In this document: positions 9,994-18,084 of the stretch, piece by piece
Numbering within the stretch: position 1 is the stretch's first letter
Layout of the letters: every line of letters starts with the position of its first letter
Translations under genes and position numbers: made by a program
Notes under the pieces: model-generated
What the model saw: only the letters and a program-made list of their open reading frames with translations
Database searches by the model: none
Told to the model about the DNA's origin: nothing
From: Arachidicoccus ginsenosidivorans
GTDB taxonomy: Bacteria; Bacteroidota; Bacteroidia; Chitinophagales; Chitinophagaceae
Assembly (NCBI RefSeq): GCF_007971385.1
Contig: NZ_CP042434.1
Span: 124,001 to 188,000, forward strand
Direction of reading: 5' to 3'
DNA: 64,000 nt

Positions 9994-11685
9994 TTAAAAA
10001 ATGTCTATACCGGCATTTAGACCAATCCAGCCACTAATATTATGACCGCGGTTGATAGCTGGATAGTCTTTGATAGGCAGTTTAATGGGCCGTCTTGGAT
10101 CCTGTCCATTACGAAACACATTAATGGACGGCCCAATGAACAGGCCCAAACCACTAGTCATTGGGAAATGAAAGTCAAGAGACGACTTATACAACAAGTT
10201 TATTTTATCATCATGCGGGCGTGTATAATTTTCTATAGTCGCATCTATAGATATTTTCATCTTATTATTAGAGGGAAATATATGTCCTAAGCCAAAACCA
10301 AAATAATAATCATTGCTGTTTAGATTGCCTAACCCAAAGACTATTTTAGAGTAAAAGGCTTCCCGCCCGCTTTTAAATGAAATATTGGCCAGGGAGGATT
10401 CATTGGCGAATATACTTAGTTGATAAAAGCCCCCATGTTTGGCCAAATTCACTAGTCCTATACTGGTGCCCGAAGCACTATCCAATAGATTAATGAGGCC
10501 AAGCTGAAGCCCAGAAGAAGTGTTCGCCTTATTGATCAGTCCGGAAATTTGTGTTCCTTTCAGGTGACCAGCATTATTTAATAGGCCTGCCAATTGCACC
10601 CCTTGTAGTGTTCCTCCTACTTTATTATTCAACCCAGCCGCCTGAAATCCTGAATATGAACGGTTTACTTTGTTACGCAAACCTGCCAATTGAATACCAC
10701 GACCTTGCTGGTAGACTTGATTGGCAACTCCTGCCGCCTGAAAACCACACATCTCTCCACCAACCAAATTCACAACTCCTGAAAGCTGACCCCCTTTTAC
10801 TTCGGTTCTGTTGATATTGGCAATTGACCCCATTTCAAAGCCATGTACGCCAGCGTTATATCCGGCTAGAAGGTTGATAGAAAATTTGCTAATCACCTGA
10901 CCACTCATAGCTCCTCTTGTATTCCATTTTGGAATAAAGGAGAATTGATAGGATCTATTGGCCATAAAATCTTTGATATTCAGGCTCTGGATGTGTTGTT
11001 TGGTAGAAATAAACATCTTACCTAAAAAAGAGCGATTGACAGCGGCGCCTTCGCCTGTATCAGCATAAGTGATCGTCGTCAGATTTAATTTTGTTGCTAC
11101 TTTTACAGTAGGTAAAATGGTGATTATAATTTCGTGGTACCACTGTTTACTTACCGTAAGTGTGATACTACTTGAATCACTGGTCAGTGGAATTTGAAAA
11201 TAACCATTCTTATCCGTTAATGTTGAAACTAGGTTGGTCTTTTCATAAATACTTACATTTTTTATTTTTTTGCCGGTGAGCTCATCAATAATTACCCCAG
11301 ACAATAAGACGCCTTTTCTTGTAATTATTGGTGGTTGAGTTTCGACCCTAAAGGAATTGGGTGCATACCTTAAAATTAAATACCCCGGCATTACTTTGTA
11401 ATCATAATTATCATTTAATAATTGATCCAATATTGTTCCAACAGGCAGACGATCACTACTTTTAAAACTCACTAGGCTATCCCCCGGTAAATCAGAGCTG
11501 TTATAAGAAAAGATGAAGCCTGCTCTTTTGCCAACTGAATCCAGGACTGCCCGAAGTGGCATATGATTAACGTTCAGCTTTATCTGTTGGGTCAAATAGC
11601 CCTGTGATCTGCCTTTTACCTGTAATAATACAAGTATTAATACTATACAATAGGCTAATAAATATTTTTTATTTCTGGAATACAT
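9994..11685 (-). CDS. STN-domain protein with surface repeats and outer-membrane-like C terminus
   Basis: A 563-residue exported protein. Signal peptide to about residue 28; STN (secretin/TonB N-terminal) domain near 30-107 (MPLRAVLDSVGKRAGFIFSY); carboxypeptidase-regulatory-like domain near 125-200; then about six degenerate repeats near 280-415 with the pattern GxQxAGLxN, as in LA_2272-type surface repeat proteins; then an amphipathic region ending GIDIF, like an outer-membrane barrel. STN domains of TonB receptors contact FecR in the periplasm, and the FecR gene ends 58 bp upstream. This protein therefore looks like the signal-passing partner of FecR, separate from any TonB plug. No plug or TonB box is present. 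Its role is inferred from domain order and operon position only. Confidence 0.75.
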   Translation of the reverse strand: MYSRNKKYLLAYCIVLILVLLQVKGRSQGYLTQQIKLNVNHMPLRAVLDSVGKRAGFIFSYNSSDLPGDSLVSFKSSDRLPVGTILDQLLNDNYDYKVMPGYLILRYAPNSFRVETQPPIITRKGVLLSGVIIDELTGKKIKNVSIYEKTNLVSTLTDKNGYFQIPLTSDSSSITLTVSKQWYHEIIITILPTVKVATKLNLTTITYADTGEGAAVNRSFLGKMFISTKQHIQSLNIKDFMANRSYQFSFIPKWNTRGAMSGQVISKFSINLLAGYNAGVHGFEMGSIANINRTEVKGGQLSGVVNLVGGEMCGFQAAGVANQVYQQGRGIQLAGLRNKVNRSYSGFQAAGLNNKVGGTLQGVQLAGLLNNAGHLKGTQISGLINKANTSSGLQLGLINLLDSASGTSIGLVNLAKHGGFYQLSIFANESSLANISFKSGREAFYSKIVFGLGNLNSNDYYFGFGLGHIFPSNNKMKISIDATIENYTRPHDDKINLLYKSSLDFHFPMTSGLGLFIGPSINVFRNGQDPRRPIKLPIKDYPAINRGHNISGWIGLNAGIDIF

Positions 11686-11743
11686 TAGTTATATCGTTAA
11701 GTCAATCATGTTGACAATACTTTGATTTAAATCAATAAATTAA

Positions 11744-12772
11744 TTACTGTAATTCAATAGAATCTTTTTTATATATTACCCTGATCCCAAGGGTTTCAGA
11801 GATTACCTTCAAAATAACCTCTATGGGTTCTTTAGAAAATACGGTCGTAATACGCATGTCCTTTATTTCTGGCCTTGCAAAAACGATATGTCGATTATAT
11901 GCTTTATTTAAAATATTTACAAGATCTTCCAGCCTGGTGTTATTAGCAATAAACTTTTTAGTGACATAATAGTTATATAAAAGGCTTTCACTTTTTTGAC
12001 TAACCAACTTTGTTGTTGTCGGATCAATGGATATTTTTTCTCCGGCATGTAAAATCAGCTTTTCTCTCTTAAAACTAACTTGAACTTTGCCCGTCGCTAT
12101 GTCAATTATTGACTGGTTCCCGTTTCTTCGTATATTAAAGGAAGTGCCAAGAACCCTTACTTCCATTCCATCGACATGAACCAGAAAAGGTCGCTTGGAA
12201 TTATGCACTACATCAAAGAAAGCTTCGCCATCCTGCAAAGTAACCTCTCTGGTCTTACCGCTAAATTTACTTGGTGCAAGTAGGCTGGAATAACGATTAA
12301 GCGTGATAATGGAACCGTCTGACAAGGTGTCTGTAACTGGAGAAGCTGCGGCGGTCAAAACTAATTGTCTATTCTTGGTCTTTGAGGATTGAATTGAATG
12401 TAAAGCAAACCAGCCCCCCATCCCCAAAATAACAATTGCTGCGGCCCATTTCCATATTTTTAAAGGCAAAACCTTACTTTTTTCCGCATGGACTGGTTCA
12501 TTAGGGGCAATTTCGGTTGTTAATTTAGCTTGCCCATCTCTCGTCGTTTGTGAATTCCTTTGTATTTTTTTTCGGAGTCGTTCCCATTCAGCGTCGGTAT
12601 CATATATATGGTCAGGCTCAAGCCTAAGCGATTCGCTTTTCTCCCAAATCCTTTGTAGTTGTAAATAATACTGCTGGTTACGACCATCTTTGTGGAGCCA
12701 ATCCTCAATAAAATCAATTTCTTCTACAGTCGCCTCACCCAAAAAATATTTTATAAGTATTTCGTCTTTCAT
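11744..12772 (-). CDS. FecR-family anti-sigma factor
   Basis: Inner-membrane regulator expected to hold or activate the ECF sigma encoded 35 bp upstream and to receive a signal from an STN domain. The 342-residue protein has an N-terminal cytoplasmic anti-sigma region (1-70), one membrane segment near 107-125 (KIWKWAAAIVILGMGGWFAL), a FecR domain near 140-235 (DGSIITLNRYSSL, DGEAFFDVVHNSKRPFLVHV, VRVLGTSFNI) and a C-terminal DUF4974-like domain (near 270-342). Domain order and length are standard for Bacteroidota FecR. The following gene supplies an STN domain. Confidence 0.93.
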   Translation of the reverse strand: MKDEILIKYFLGEATVEEIDFIEDWLHKDGRNQQYYLQLQRIWEKSESLRLEPDHIYDTDAEWERLRKKIQRNSQTTRDGQAKLTTEIAPNEPVHAEKSKVLPLKIWKWAAAIVILGMGGWFALHSIQSSKTKNRQLVLTAAASPVTDTLSDGSIITLNRYSSLLAPSKFSGKTREVTLQDGEAFFDVVHNSKRPFLVHVDGMEVRVLGTSFNIRRNGNQSIIDIATGKVQVSFKREKLILHAGEKISIDPTTTKLVSQKSESLLYNYYVTKKFIANNTRLEDLVNILNKAYNRHIVFARPEIKDMRITTVFSKEPIEVILKVISETLGIRVIYKKDSIELQ

Positions 12773-12807
12773 TACTATTGGTTTAAAATGCGCCTCCTGG
12801 CCTTTTA

Positions 12808-13395
12808 TTAAAAAATCTCTGACATTAATATTAATAATAATATCAAAACGAGGTAATCGTGAAATTCTAGCCGGAGTATTTTAAAAGCTTTTCCCATCTG
12901 ATTTTCTACTGTTTTTATTGATATCCCTAATTGCGTTGCGATCTCCCTGTAAGTTAAATGCTCAAATCTGCTTAATTGAAATACGGTGCGACATGCTTCT
13001 GGTAATTTGTTCATACCAGTTCTTAATTTTTGTTGTATTTCTTTGAATTCTAATCCATTGTCTGGTTGAAGTTGATTTATCTTATCCGACGCGTTTTTCA
13101 TTATTGATTCATAATTCCTTTTTACTTTGAGGTGTCTGATATGATTCATGCAATCGTTATGCAAGGATCTGTACAAATATGCTTTTAGGGAAGTGTGAAT
13201 TGTCAGCGTATTTCTTTGGTCCCAAATCTTTAAAAATAAATCCTGTATCAATTCTTCTGCAATATGACTATCGTTTAATAAAGTATATCCATATGCGTGG
13301 AGTGGCCTGGCATACTTTTTAAAAGCTTGTTCAAAAGCCTTTTCATCTCCTGCCTGGATAAGTGTTATCATTTCCTGTTCTATGAAATCCATCAT
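12808..13395 (-). CDS. ECF RNA polymerase sigma-70 factor
   Basis: A 195-residue ECF sigma factor. Region 2 is near 20-90 with AEELIQDLFLKIW, and region 4 carries the HTH TYREIATQLGISIKTVENQM near 149-168. The C terminus is strongly hydrophobic (DYLVLILLLILM), a feature of some Bacteroidota ECF sigmas that may tether it to the membrane. It lies between the GNAT-like gene (47 bp gap) and its FecR (35 bp gap). The bipartite elements at 9834-9865 and 14619-14650 are candidate targets, which would make the operon autoregulated. Confidence 0.93.
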   Translation of the reverse strand: MMDFIEQEMITLIQAGDEKAFEQAFKKYARPLHAYGYTLLNDSHIAEELIQDLFLKIWDQRNTLTIHTSLKAYLYRSLHNDCMNHIRHLKVKRNYESIMKNASDKINQLQPDNGLEFKEIQQKLRTGMNKLPEACRTVFQLSRFEHLTYREIATQLGISIKTVENQMGKAFKILRLEFHDYLVLILLLILMSEIF

Positions 13396-13442
13396 TAAAA
13401 AAAGTATGAACTAGTTATTGTTTTTTTTAATATATCTACAAC

Positions 13443-14600
13443 TCACAGCCAATACCTGTAAGTCTGGTGGGTCTTGCTTATTTCTCCACCTGCCTTTTTC
13501 ATCACTTTGATCATCTTAGGGTTATAATCTCCCACCCAGCCACACTCAATACTACGATATGGGATTTTGAGCTCGTTTTTCCATGCGTCCAGCATCGCAG
13601 CAATAAGGCCAAGGCCTACATTTTTACGTTTAAACGCATCCAGTACGCCATAATATAAGCCATTTGCCTTATCATAAGCGTTAACCCATCTTTTGCGGGC
13701 CAGTTTAAATTTGTCAATGAATTTAATTTTGCCATTAATGTGTTGCAGAATCTGATGATTCAATTCAGGAATTCCAACAAAAAATGCAATTGGCTCTCCT
13801 TCAAAATAAGCAAACCAAATTAACCGCCAATCAAGCACCTCTCTTAGCCTATCCATATAATTTAAAACCTGATCTAAACTTAATGGCGATTGCTTTTCTT
13901 CTGTGGCCCATGTTTTATTGAAAAGTGATTTGAATTTTGCGGCGTTATCCAGCCATTTAGCAGGATCTGCAGATTTAAATTCATAACGGTCATCTTGCAT
14001 AAAATGGTTCTTAATTGCTTTAAAAAAGCAATTAGGTGGCTCAAATTGCTCAAATTTAAAGGTAAATTGCCGGTAATTTACGACAAATCCGTAATTTTCA
14101 ATGAGGCGCCTGTAGTAGGGAGGATGGTAATTGGTGCAATAATTAGGTTTGCCCTCGCCATTAATATATAGCCCCCACCAACATTGCCGATTGCCAAAAT
14201 TTACAGGTCCATGAATGACTTTAACGCCCATTTCTTCCAGCCAGTATTTTGTTTGGTCTATTAGCAAATTAGCGGCCATTTGATCATCAATGCATTCAAA
14301 AAAGCCTAAGCCGCCTACATGGCGAATATGCATGCCTTCCATTCTAATTTTATAAAAGGCCGCAATTCGTCCAATACATAAACCATCCTCAGTCCATAAT
14401 AGCCACCGCTTACAAGCGCCTGTTTTAAACAAAGGGTTAGCCATGGGATCAAATATGTCCATGATTTCCTTATCTAGGGGACGAATATAATTGGAATCAG
14501 ATCGATATATATTGCCAGGCATTTCCAAAAAGGCTTTCTCATCCCTAGTAGAGGTTACTTCAGTCAAAACCATTGATTGTAAAGCACTAGTTGAATTCAT
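13443..14600 (-). CDS. GNAT-like protein (YghO-type), first gene of ECF operon
   Basis: A 385-residue cytosolic protein resembling the YghO-like acyl-CoA N-acyltransferase group. It has PGNIYRSDSNYIRPL near 26-40, then GRIAAFYK, GGLGFFECIDD and HGPVNFGNRQCWWGLYING, and near the C terminus a second acyltransferase-like half with GLGLIAAMLDAWK. No substrate is known. I use ATG at 14600; a GTG at 14642 is open but lies within or upstream of the predicted promoter. It is co-directional with the ECF sigma 47 bp downstream. Such genes are usually not tied to ECF units, so its place at the head of the operon is unusual. Confidence 0.75.
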   Translation of the reverse strand: MNSTSALQSMVLTEVTSTRDEKAFLEMPGNIYRSDSNYIRPLDKEIMDIFDPMANPLFKTGACKRWLLWTEDGLCIGRIAAFYKIRMEGMHIRHVGGLGFFECIDDQMAANLLIDQTKYWLEEMGVKVIHGPVNFGNRQCWWGLYINGEGKPNYCTNYHPPYYRRLIENYGFVVNYRQFTFKFEQFEPPNCFFKAIKNHFMQDDRYEFKSADPAKWLDNAAKFKSLFNKTWATEEKQSPLSLDQVLNYMDRLREVLDWRLIWFAYFEGEPIAFFVGIPELNHQILQHINGKIKFIDKFKLARKRWVNAYDKANGLYYGVLDAFKRKNVGLGLIAAMLDAWKNELKIPYRSIECGWVGDYNPKMIKVMKKAGGEISKTHQTYRYWL

Positions 14601-14618
14601 AATCTTTCCAATTTGAAG

Positions 14619-14650
14619 TAAGACACTTAAGTGGCTTCTCACCCCTATGG
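14619..14650 (-). promoter_or_regulatory. ECF-like promoter of GNAT/sigma/FecR operon (copy B)
   Basis: On the minus strand: CCATAGGGG, 12 bases, TAAGTGTCTTA, matching copy A at 9834-9865 in both blocks and in spacing, while the 12-bp gap differs. The predicted transcription start near 14612 leaves a leader of only about 12 nt before the ATG at 14600. Being upstream of the operon that encodes the ECF sigma, it is a candidate autoregulatory promoter. Confidence 0.5.
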
Positions 14651-14877
14651 CTGGTGATATAATATTTTACACTGGTTTGATCTCAAATTTACAATTACCA
14701 CACAGGGCTCAAATCAATATAGAACGGCAAAATAAATACCTAGGTAATTAGGTTAGAGAAAAAAATAGCCTGACCGAAAAAGGCATTTATTCGCAATACC
14801 TGAACAGAAAATCAAATCTAATAAAGGATGAGGAAATTTTATATTTTCCGATAAGACCAATATGTACACAGCTTATT

Positions 14878-15385
14878 GATTATTAATCACAAATAAGAAT
14901 TACTCACTTTTGGCCGCTTATAAAAAATTATAAGTGGCCAAAAGTTGAATATAAGCCACTGGCTATTCTTATTGCATGAATATGATATTTAAATTAAAAC
15001 AACAAAATTGTAACACGATGATTATTAGTACATAACAAGAGCTGCTCACTTTTGGCCACTTATAAAAAATTATAAGTGGCCAAAAGTTGAATATAAACCA
15101 CTTGCTATCCTTATTGCAGGAATATGATATTTATTTAGAAAAATACAATCGTAACACAATGATTTTAAATACATAACAAGAGCTGCTCACTTTTGGCCGT
15201 TTATAAAAATTTATAAGTGGCCAAAAGTTGGGGATAAACCACTGGCTATTCTTATTGCAGGAATATGATTTAAACTAAAAAAAATAAAACTGTAACAAAA
15301 TGATTATTAGTACGTAACAAGAGATACTCACTTTTGGCCACTTATAAAAAATTATAAGTGGCCAAAAGTTGAATTAAACCACTGG
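14878..15385. repeat. Tandem array, about 3.6 copies of a 141-bp unit with hairpins
   Basis: Four near-identical hairpins begin at 14906, 15048, 15189 and 15330 (spacing 142, 141, 141). The perfect form is an 18-bp stem ACTTTTGGCCACTTATAA, a 4-nt loop and its complement. The DNA between hairpins is also repeated (AACCACTGGCTATTCTTATTGC, split by small changes, then GTAACA, ATGATTATTAGTAC, TAACAAGAG). Copy 1 has one and copy 3 two changes in the 5' arm; each leaves a G-U pair if read from the plus strand. No T-tract follows, there is no ORF, and units are much too long and uniform for CRISPR. It lies upstream of the ECF operon promoter and downstream of the HTH gene. Function unknown. Confidence 0.85.
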
Positions 15386-15506
15386 TTCCCCACTACAACA
15401 CAATTTCAATTCTGAAAATCTGATTCAACAGGAATTAGACATGCATTGTTTATTTCGTCCATAACAGTGTATTTATGGATGGAAGCAAATCGGATCATTT
15501 TACATT

Positions 15507-16064
15507 TTACGCTTGCAAAATATTCTTTGTGCATTCCACAAATGCCTTTTCTCTTTGGAGGTAGCTATCATCAAGGAAAAGTTCATAAAGGCGGTCTTTT
15601 TGGATAATTCTAAACCATAAAAGCGCCGGGAAACTTCCTCCGGAATGTATATCTAACCTGAAGGCTAATTTATCTTTGGGTCTTCTGTGATGATGGACAA
15701 TCTGGCTTATTTCCGTTGGCAATAAACTTATGGAACGGGCAAATTCTTTATGCTTCACACCTAGCCGCTCAATATATTGACCGAGAAAATAGCCAAAATG
15801 ATACTTTGGATCATAATAATCTACCTCAAGGTGATCTTCCATTAAAAACTTGAGTTGTAATAATCTGGAGCGGATTTTATCTATAGGTATTATTTGATTT
15901 ACTTGCGCCAGCGGCAATTGTCCATCACTTATGGGGAGGACAGTGTCGGGCGCATTTTGTAAACGTATCTGATTTGGCTGGCAAATAACATTTGGCATGC
16001 GCACTATTTCTTTTGTACTATCTTCTATAACAAATGACTCCTGAAGGTTGTCAATTAATTCCAT
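15507..16064 (-). CDS. HigA-like helix-turn-helix protein, orphan
   Basis: A 185-residue protein with a Cro/C1-type HTH of the HigA antidote kind near 108-150: GVKHKEFARSISLLPTEISQ, then KDKLAFRLDIHSGGSFPALLW. The first 100 residues form an uncharacterised extension. No HigB-like toxin gene is next to it, so it may act as a stand-alone regulator. A 6-bp inverted repeat at 16112-16128, 48 bp upstream of its start, is a possible site for self-control. DNA binding is a family inference. Confidence 0.65.
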   Translation of the reverse strand: MELIDNLQESFVIEDSTKEIVRMPNVICQPNQIRLQNAPDTVLPISDGQLPLAQVNQIIPIDKIRSRLLQLKFLMEDHLEVDYYDPKYHFGYFLGQYIERLGVKHKEFARSISLLPTEISQIVHHHRRPKDKLAFRLDIHSGGSFPALLWFRIIQKDRLYELFLDDSYLQREKAFVECTKNILQA

Positions 16065-16111
16065 GGCAATTTTCTACTTTAAAGACTAAATCGAACGTTT
16101 AATATGGCTGA

Positions 16112-16128
16112 CTGGCACATGCTGCCAG
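16112..16128. promoter_or_regulatory. Inverted repeat upstream of the HTH gene
   Basis: CTGGCA-CATGC-TGCCAG is a perfect 6-bp inverted repeat centred about 56 bp upstream of the ATG at 16064. It is a possible operator for the HTH protein. Confidence 0.3.
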
Positions 16129-16249
16129 CGGGTGCAAATTAATTCTTTGTGTTTATTTGGCAAAAAGCACCGTCAATATTTTACTATTTTTTGTAAACAT
16201 CATACAAAATAAGATTATCTTCTATTTATAAAGGATTTAAAACAAACAG

Positions 16250-16272
16250 TTGATAACTTTCCCAATTATCAA
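16250..16272. promoter_or_regulatory. Inverted repeat upstream of ECF sigma 2
   Basis: TTGATAA, 9 bp, TTATCAA lies 43 bp before the sigma gene start. It could be an operator or part of a promoter; no regulator is assigned. Confidence 0.25.
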
Positions 16273-16314
16273 ATTGTTAAATAATGTAAAACGTGTTAAT
16301 TTCACCTGTCTAAA

Positions 16315-16884
16315 TTGAACCGGATTTTGCTCGAAAAAATAATGAATGGGGATCAAAAAGCATTCAGCGACTTTTACCTTTTGTGGGAGGCGCGGATCTA
16401 TACGTATTTCCTGAATCGAACCGGTGATTATATCCAAAGCCAGGAGCTGACACAAAATACTTTTATAAAGATCTGGGAATACAGATCCACACTTAGCACT
16501 GATTATAATATAGAAACTCAGTTGTTTAGAAAAGCGAAGCTGATTTATATTGACTGGTTACGGATGCAGATTACTTTACGTAAGCGTAAAGCGGCGGAGG
16601 AGAATTATGCATTCCAAAAGGAAGCAATTGAATCGAATGCAGGCCAAAATGGTGGAGCATCTATTCCGGAAAGATTGGAAAAGGCTATTAGTCACTTGCC
16701 TCCTATGCGTCAAAAAGTACTTCGGCTCTCCCACTTGCAGGGATATGCCTATAAAGAAATCGCTCGTGAACTGAATATTTCTGAAAAAACAGTCGATAAT
16801 CATATTCATAAGGCGCTCAAACAATTACGTCAGATTTTGAGTAGTCTGCTATTCATTTTGCTATTATTTTCCAAATTTCTTTAA
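16315..16884 (+). CDS. ECF RNA polymerase sigma-70 factor
   Basis: A 189-residue ECF sigma. Region 2 includes SQELTQNTFIKIWEYRSTL near 42-60; region 4 includes YKEIARELNISEKTVDNHI near 145-163. The C terminus is hydrophobic (SSLLFILLLFSKFL), as in the sigma at 12808-13395. The TTG start at 16315 gives the usual LLEKIMNGDQKAF N terminus; an internal ATG at 16342 is an alternative, and a stop codon at 16297 bounds the frame. It heads a plus-strand locus with FecR (58 bp downstream), SusC and SusD, and is expected to drive the SusC/SusD genes. Confidence 0.93.
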   Translation: MNRILLEKIMNGDQKAFSDFYLLWEARIYTYFLNRTGDYIQSQELTQNTFIKIWEYRSTLSTDYNIETQLFRKAKLIYIDWLRMQITLRKRKAAEENYAFQKEAIESNAGQNGGASIPERLEKAISHLPPMRQKVLRLSHLQGYAYKEIARELNISEKTVDNHIHKALKQLRQILSSLLFILLLFSKFL

Positions 16885-16942
16885 AATTTATGGCCCTGAG
16901 TAGGGGATTTTTTTCTAACAAACGTTACTACTCTTATAACAG

Positions 16943-17995
16943 ATGAATAGCGCATTTACACCTGAGGAGATTAAGAAGTTCCTAAATAATGAACTGGACG
17001 GGGACAGTGAAAAGGCAGCTGTGATCGCCGATTACCTGCATGGCTTATCCAGTGAAGCTTTGGATGAGCTCCTTCCGGATGCGGCGTTTTTAGAAGGTAC
17101 GCCTGTAGAAATTCCCGGGACCATCCAAGGTGTGATGCGTAAGCAGGTTAAAAAAGCGGTTAAAGGAAATGATGGCAGTTGGAGAAAGCCGCTGCTTATT
17201 GCCGCTTGTCTGATTGGCTTTTTATTGGCAGGACACTTTCTATTAAAACTGACCGTCAGCCAGGAAGTTTTATCTCCTGTGACTTTTGATTTGACTAGAA
17301 AATCTGTTGCCAATAATACGGGCACAGAAAGGTATATTCATCTGCCAGATGGTTCTGGTGTCTTGTTAAAACCAGGGGCCAGGATCAGCTATCAGGATAA
17401 TTATAAAGATAACCGGTTTGTATATCTGGATGGTCAGGCCAGATTTGATGTAAAACATAACCCGTCAAAGCCTTTTAGGGTAATTGCCAGTGGCATCGGT
17501 ACACTGGATATCGGTACATCGTTCTGGGTTGATAACAATAAGAAAATGGGAGAGATTACTATCAAATTACTCGAGGGCAGTATAGCGGTGAAATCTCTGG
17601 AGAATAGTTTTCCTGATAAAAATATTTATCTGCAACCAGGACAGCAAATCAAGATATTTAAAAGGGAGGGGCATTACCTGGTCAGTAATCTCTACCCCAC
17701 AAAAGTAATTGGAATTAAGGGAGTTGATCCTAGCGCATTATCAGACAAGACAGCTATCACCAACTGGACCAATCAGGCTTACAGCTTCTCAAAATCGCCA
17801 CTGCGCAAGGTATTTGATCAGCTCTCCGCCCGCTATCAGGTCGAAATTCAGGTAGACCCGGCGCTTTTAGATAACAGAGAATTTACAGGAAAGATCATGT
17901 ATAGTGATTCTTTAAATGTTTTATTGGATGCAATATGTAATTTAAATCATCTAAGCTATACCAGAAAGGGGAATAAGATTCTGGTAACTAAGTAA
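16943..17995 (+). CDS. FecR-family anti-sigma factor
   Basis: A 350-residue single-pass membrane regulator. N-terminal cytoplasmic region, membrane segment near 83-103 (PLLIAACLIGFLLAGHFLL), FecR domain near 125-220 (YIHLPDGSGVLLKPGARISY, GQARFDVKHNPSKPFRVIA) and a C-terminal domain like DUF4974 (SKSPLRKVFDQLSARYQVEI). It pairs with the preceding ECF sigma. The SusC protein that follows has no STN domain, so how the signal reaches this FecR is not apparent. Confidence 0.92.
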   Translation: MNSAFTPEEIKKFLNNELDGDSEKAAVIADYLHGLSSEALDELLPDAAFLEGTPVEIPGTIQGVMRKQVKKAVKGNDGSWRKPLLIAACLIGFLLAGHFLLKLTVSQEVLSPVTFDLTRKSVANNTGTERYIHLPDGSGVLLKPGARISYQDNYKDNRFVYLDGQARFDVKHNPSKPFRVIASGIGTLDIGTSFWVDNNKKMGEITIKLLEGSIAVKSLENSFPDKNIYLQPGQQIKIFKREGHYLVSNLYPTKVIGIKGVDPSALSDKTAITNWTNQAYSFSKSPLRKVFDQLSARYQVEIQVDPALLDNREFTGKIMYSDSLNVLLDAICNLNHLSYTRKGNKILVTK

Positions 17996-18084
17996 CCTTC
18001 ATTTTATTTTTTGACATTTTAAACACACCTGCAAAAGTAGGTGGAGTACAACTTTTGTCCTATCACCAATTAAAATTTAAACCC

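Noticed and set aside
14906..15369. Array hairpins as transcription terminators.
   Set aside because: None of the four is followed by a T-tract on either strand.
14878..15385. CRISPR array.
   Set aside because: The repeated unit is 141 bp with the spacer DNA itself conserved, and there are no cas genes. It is a tandem duplication, not repeat-spacer DNA.
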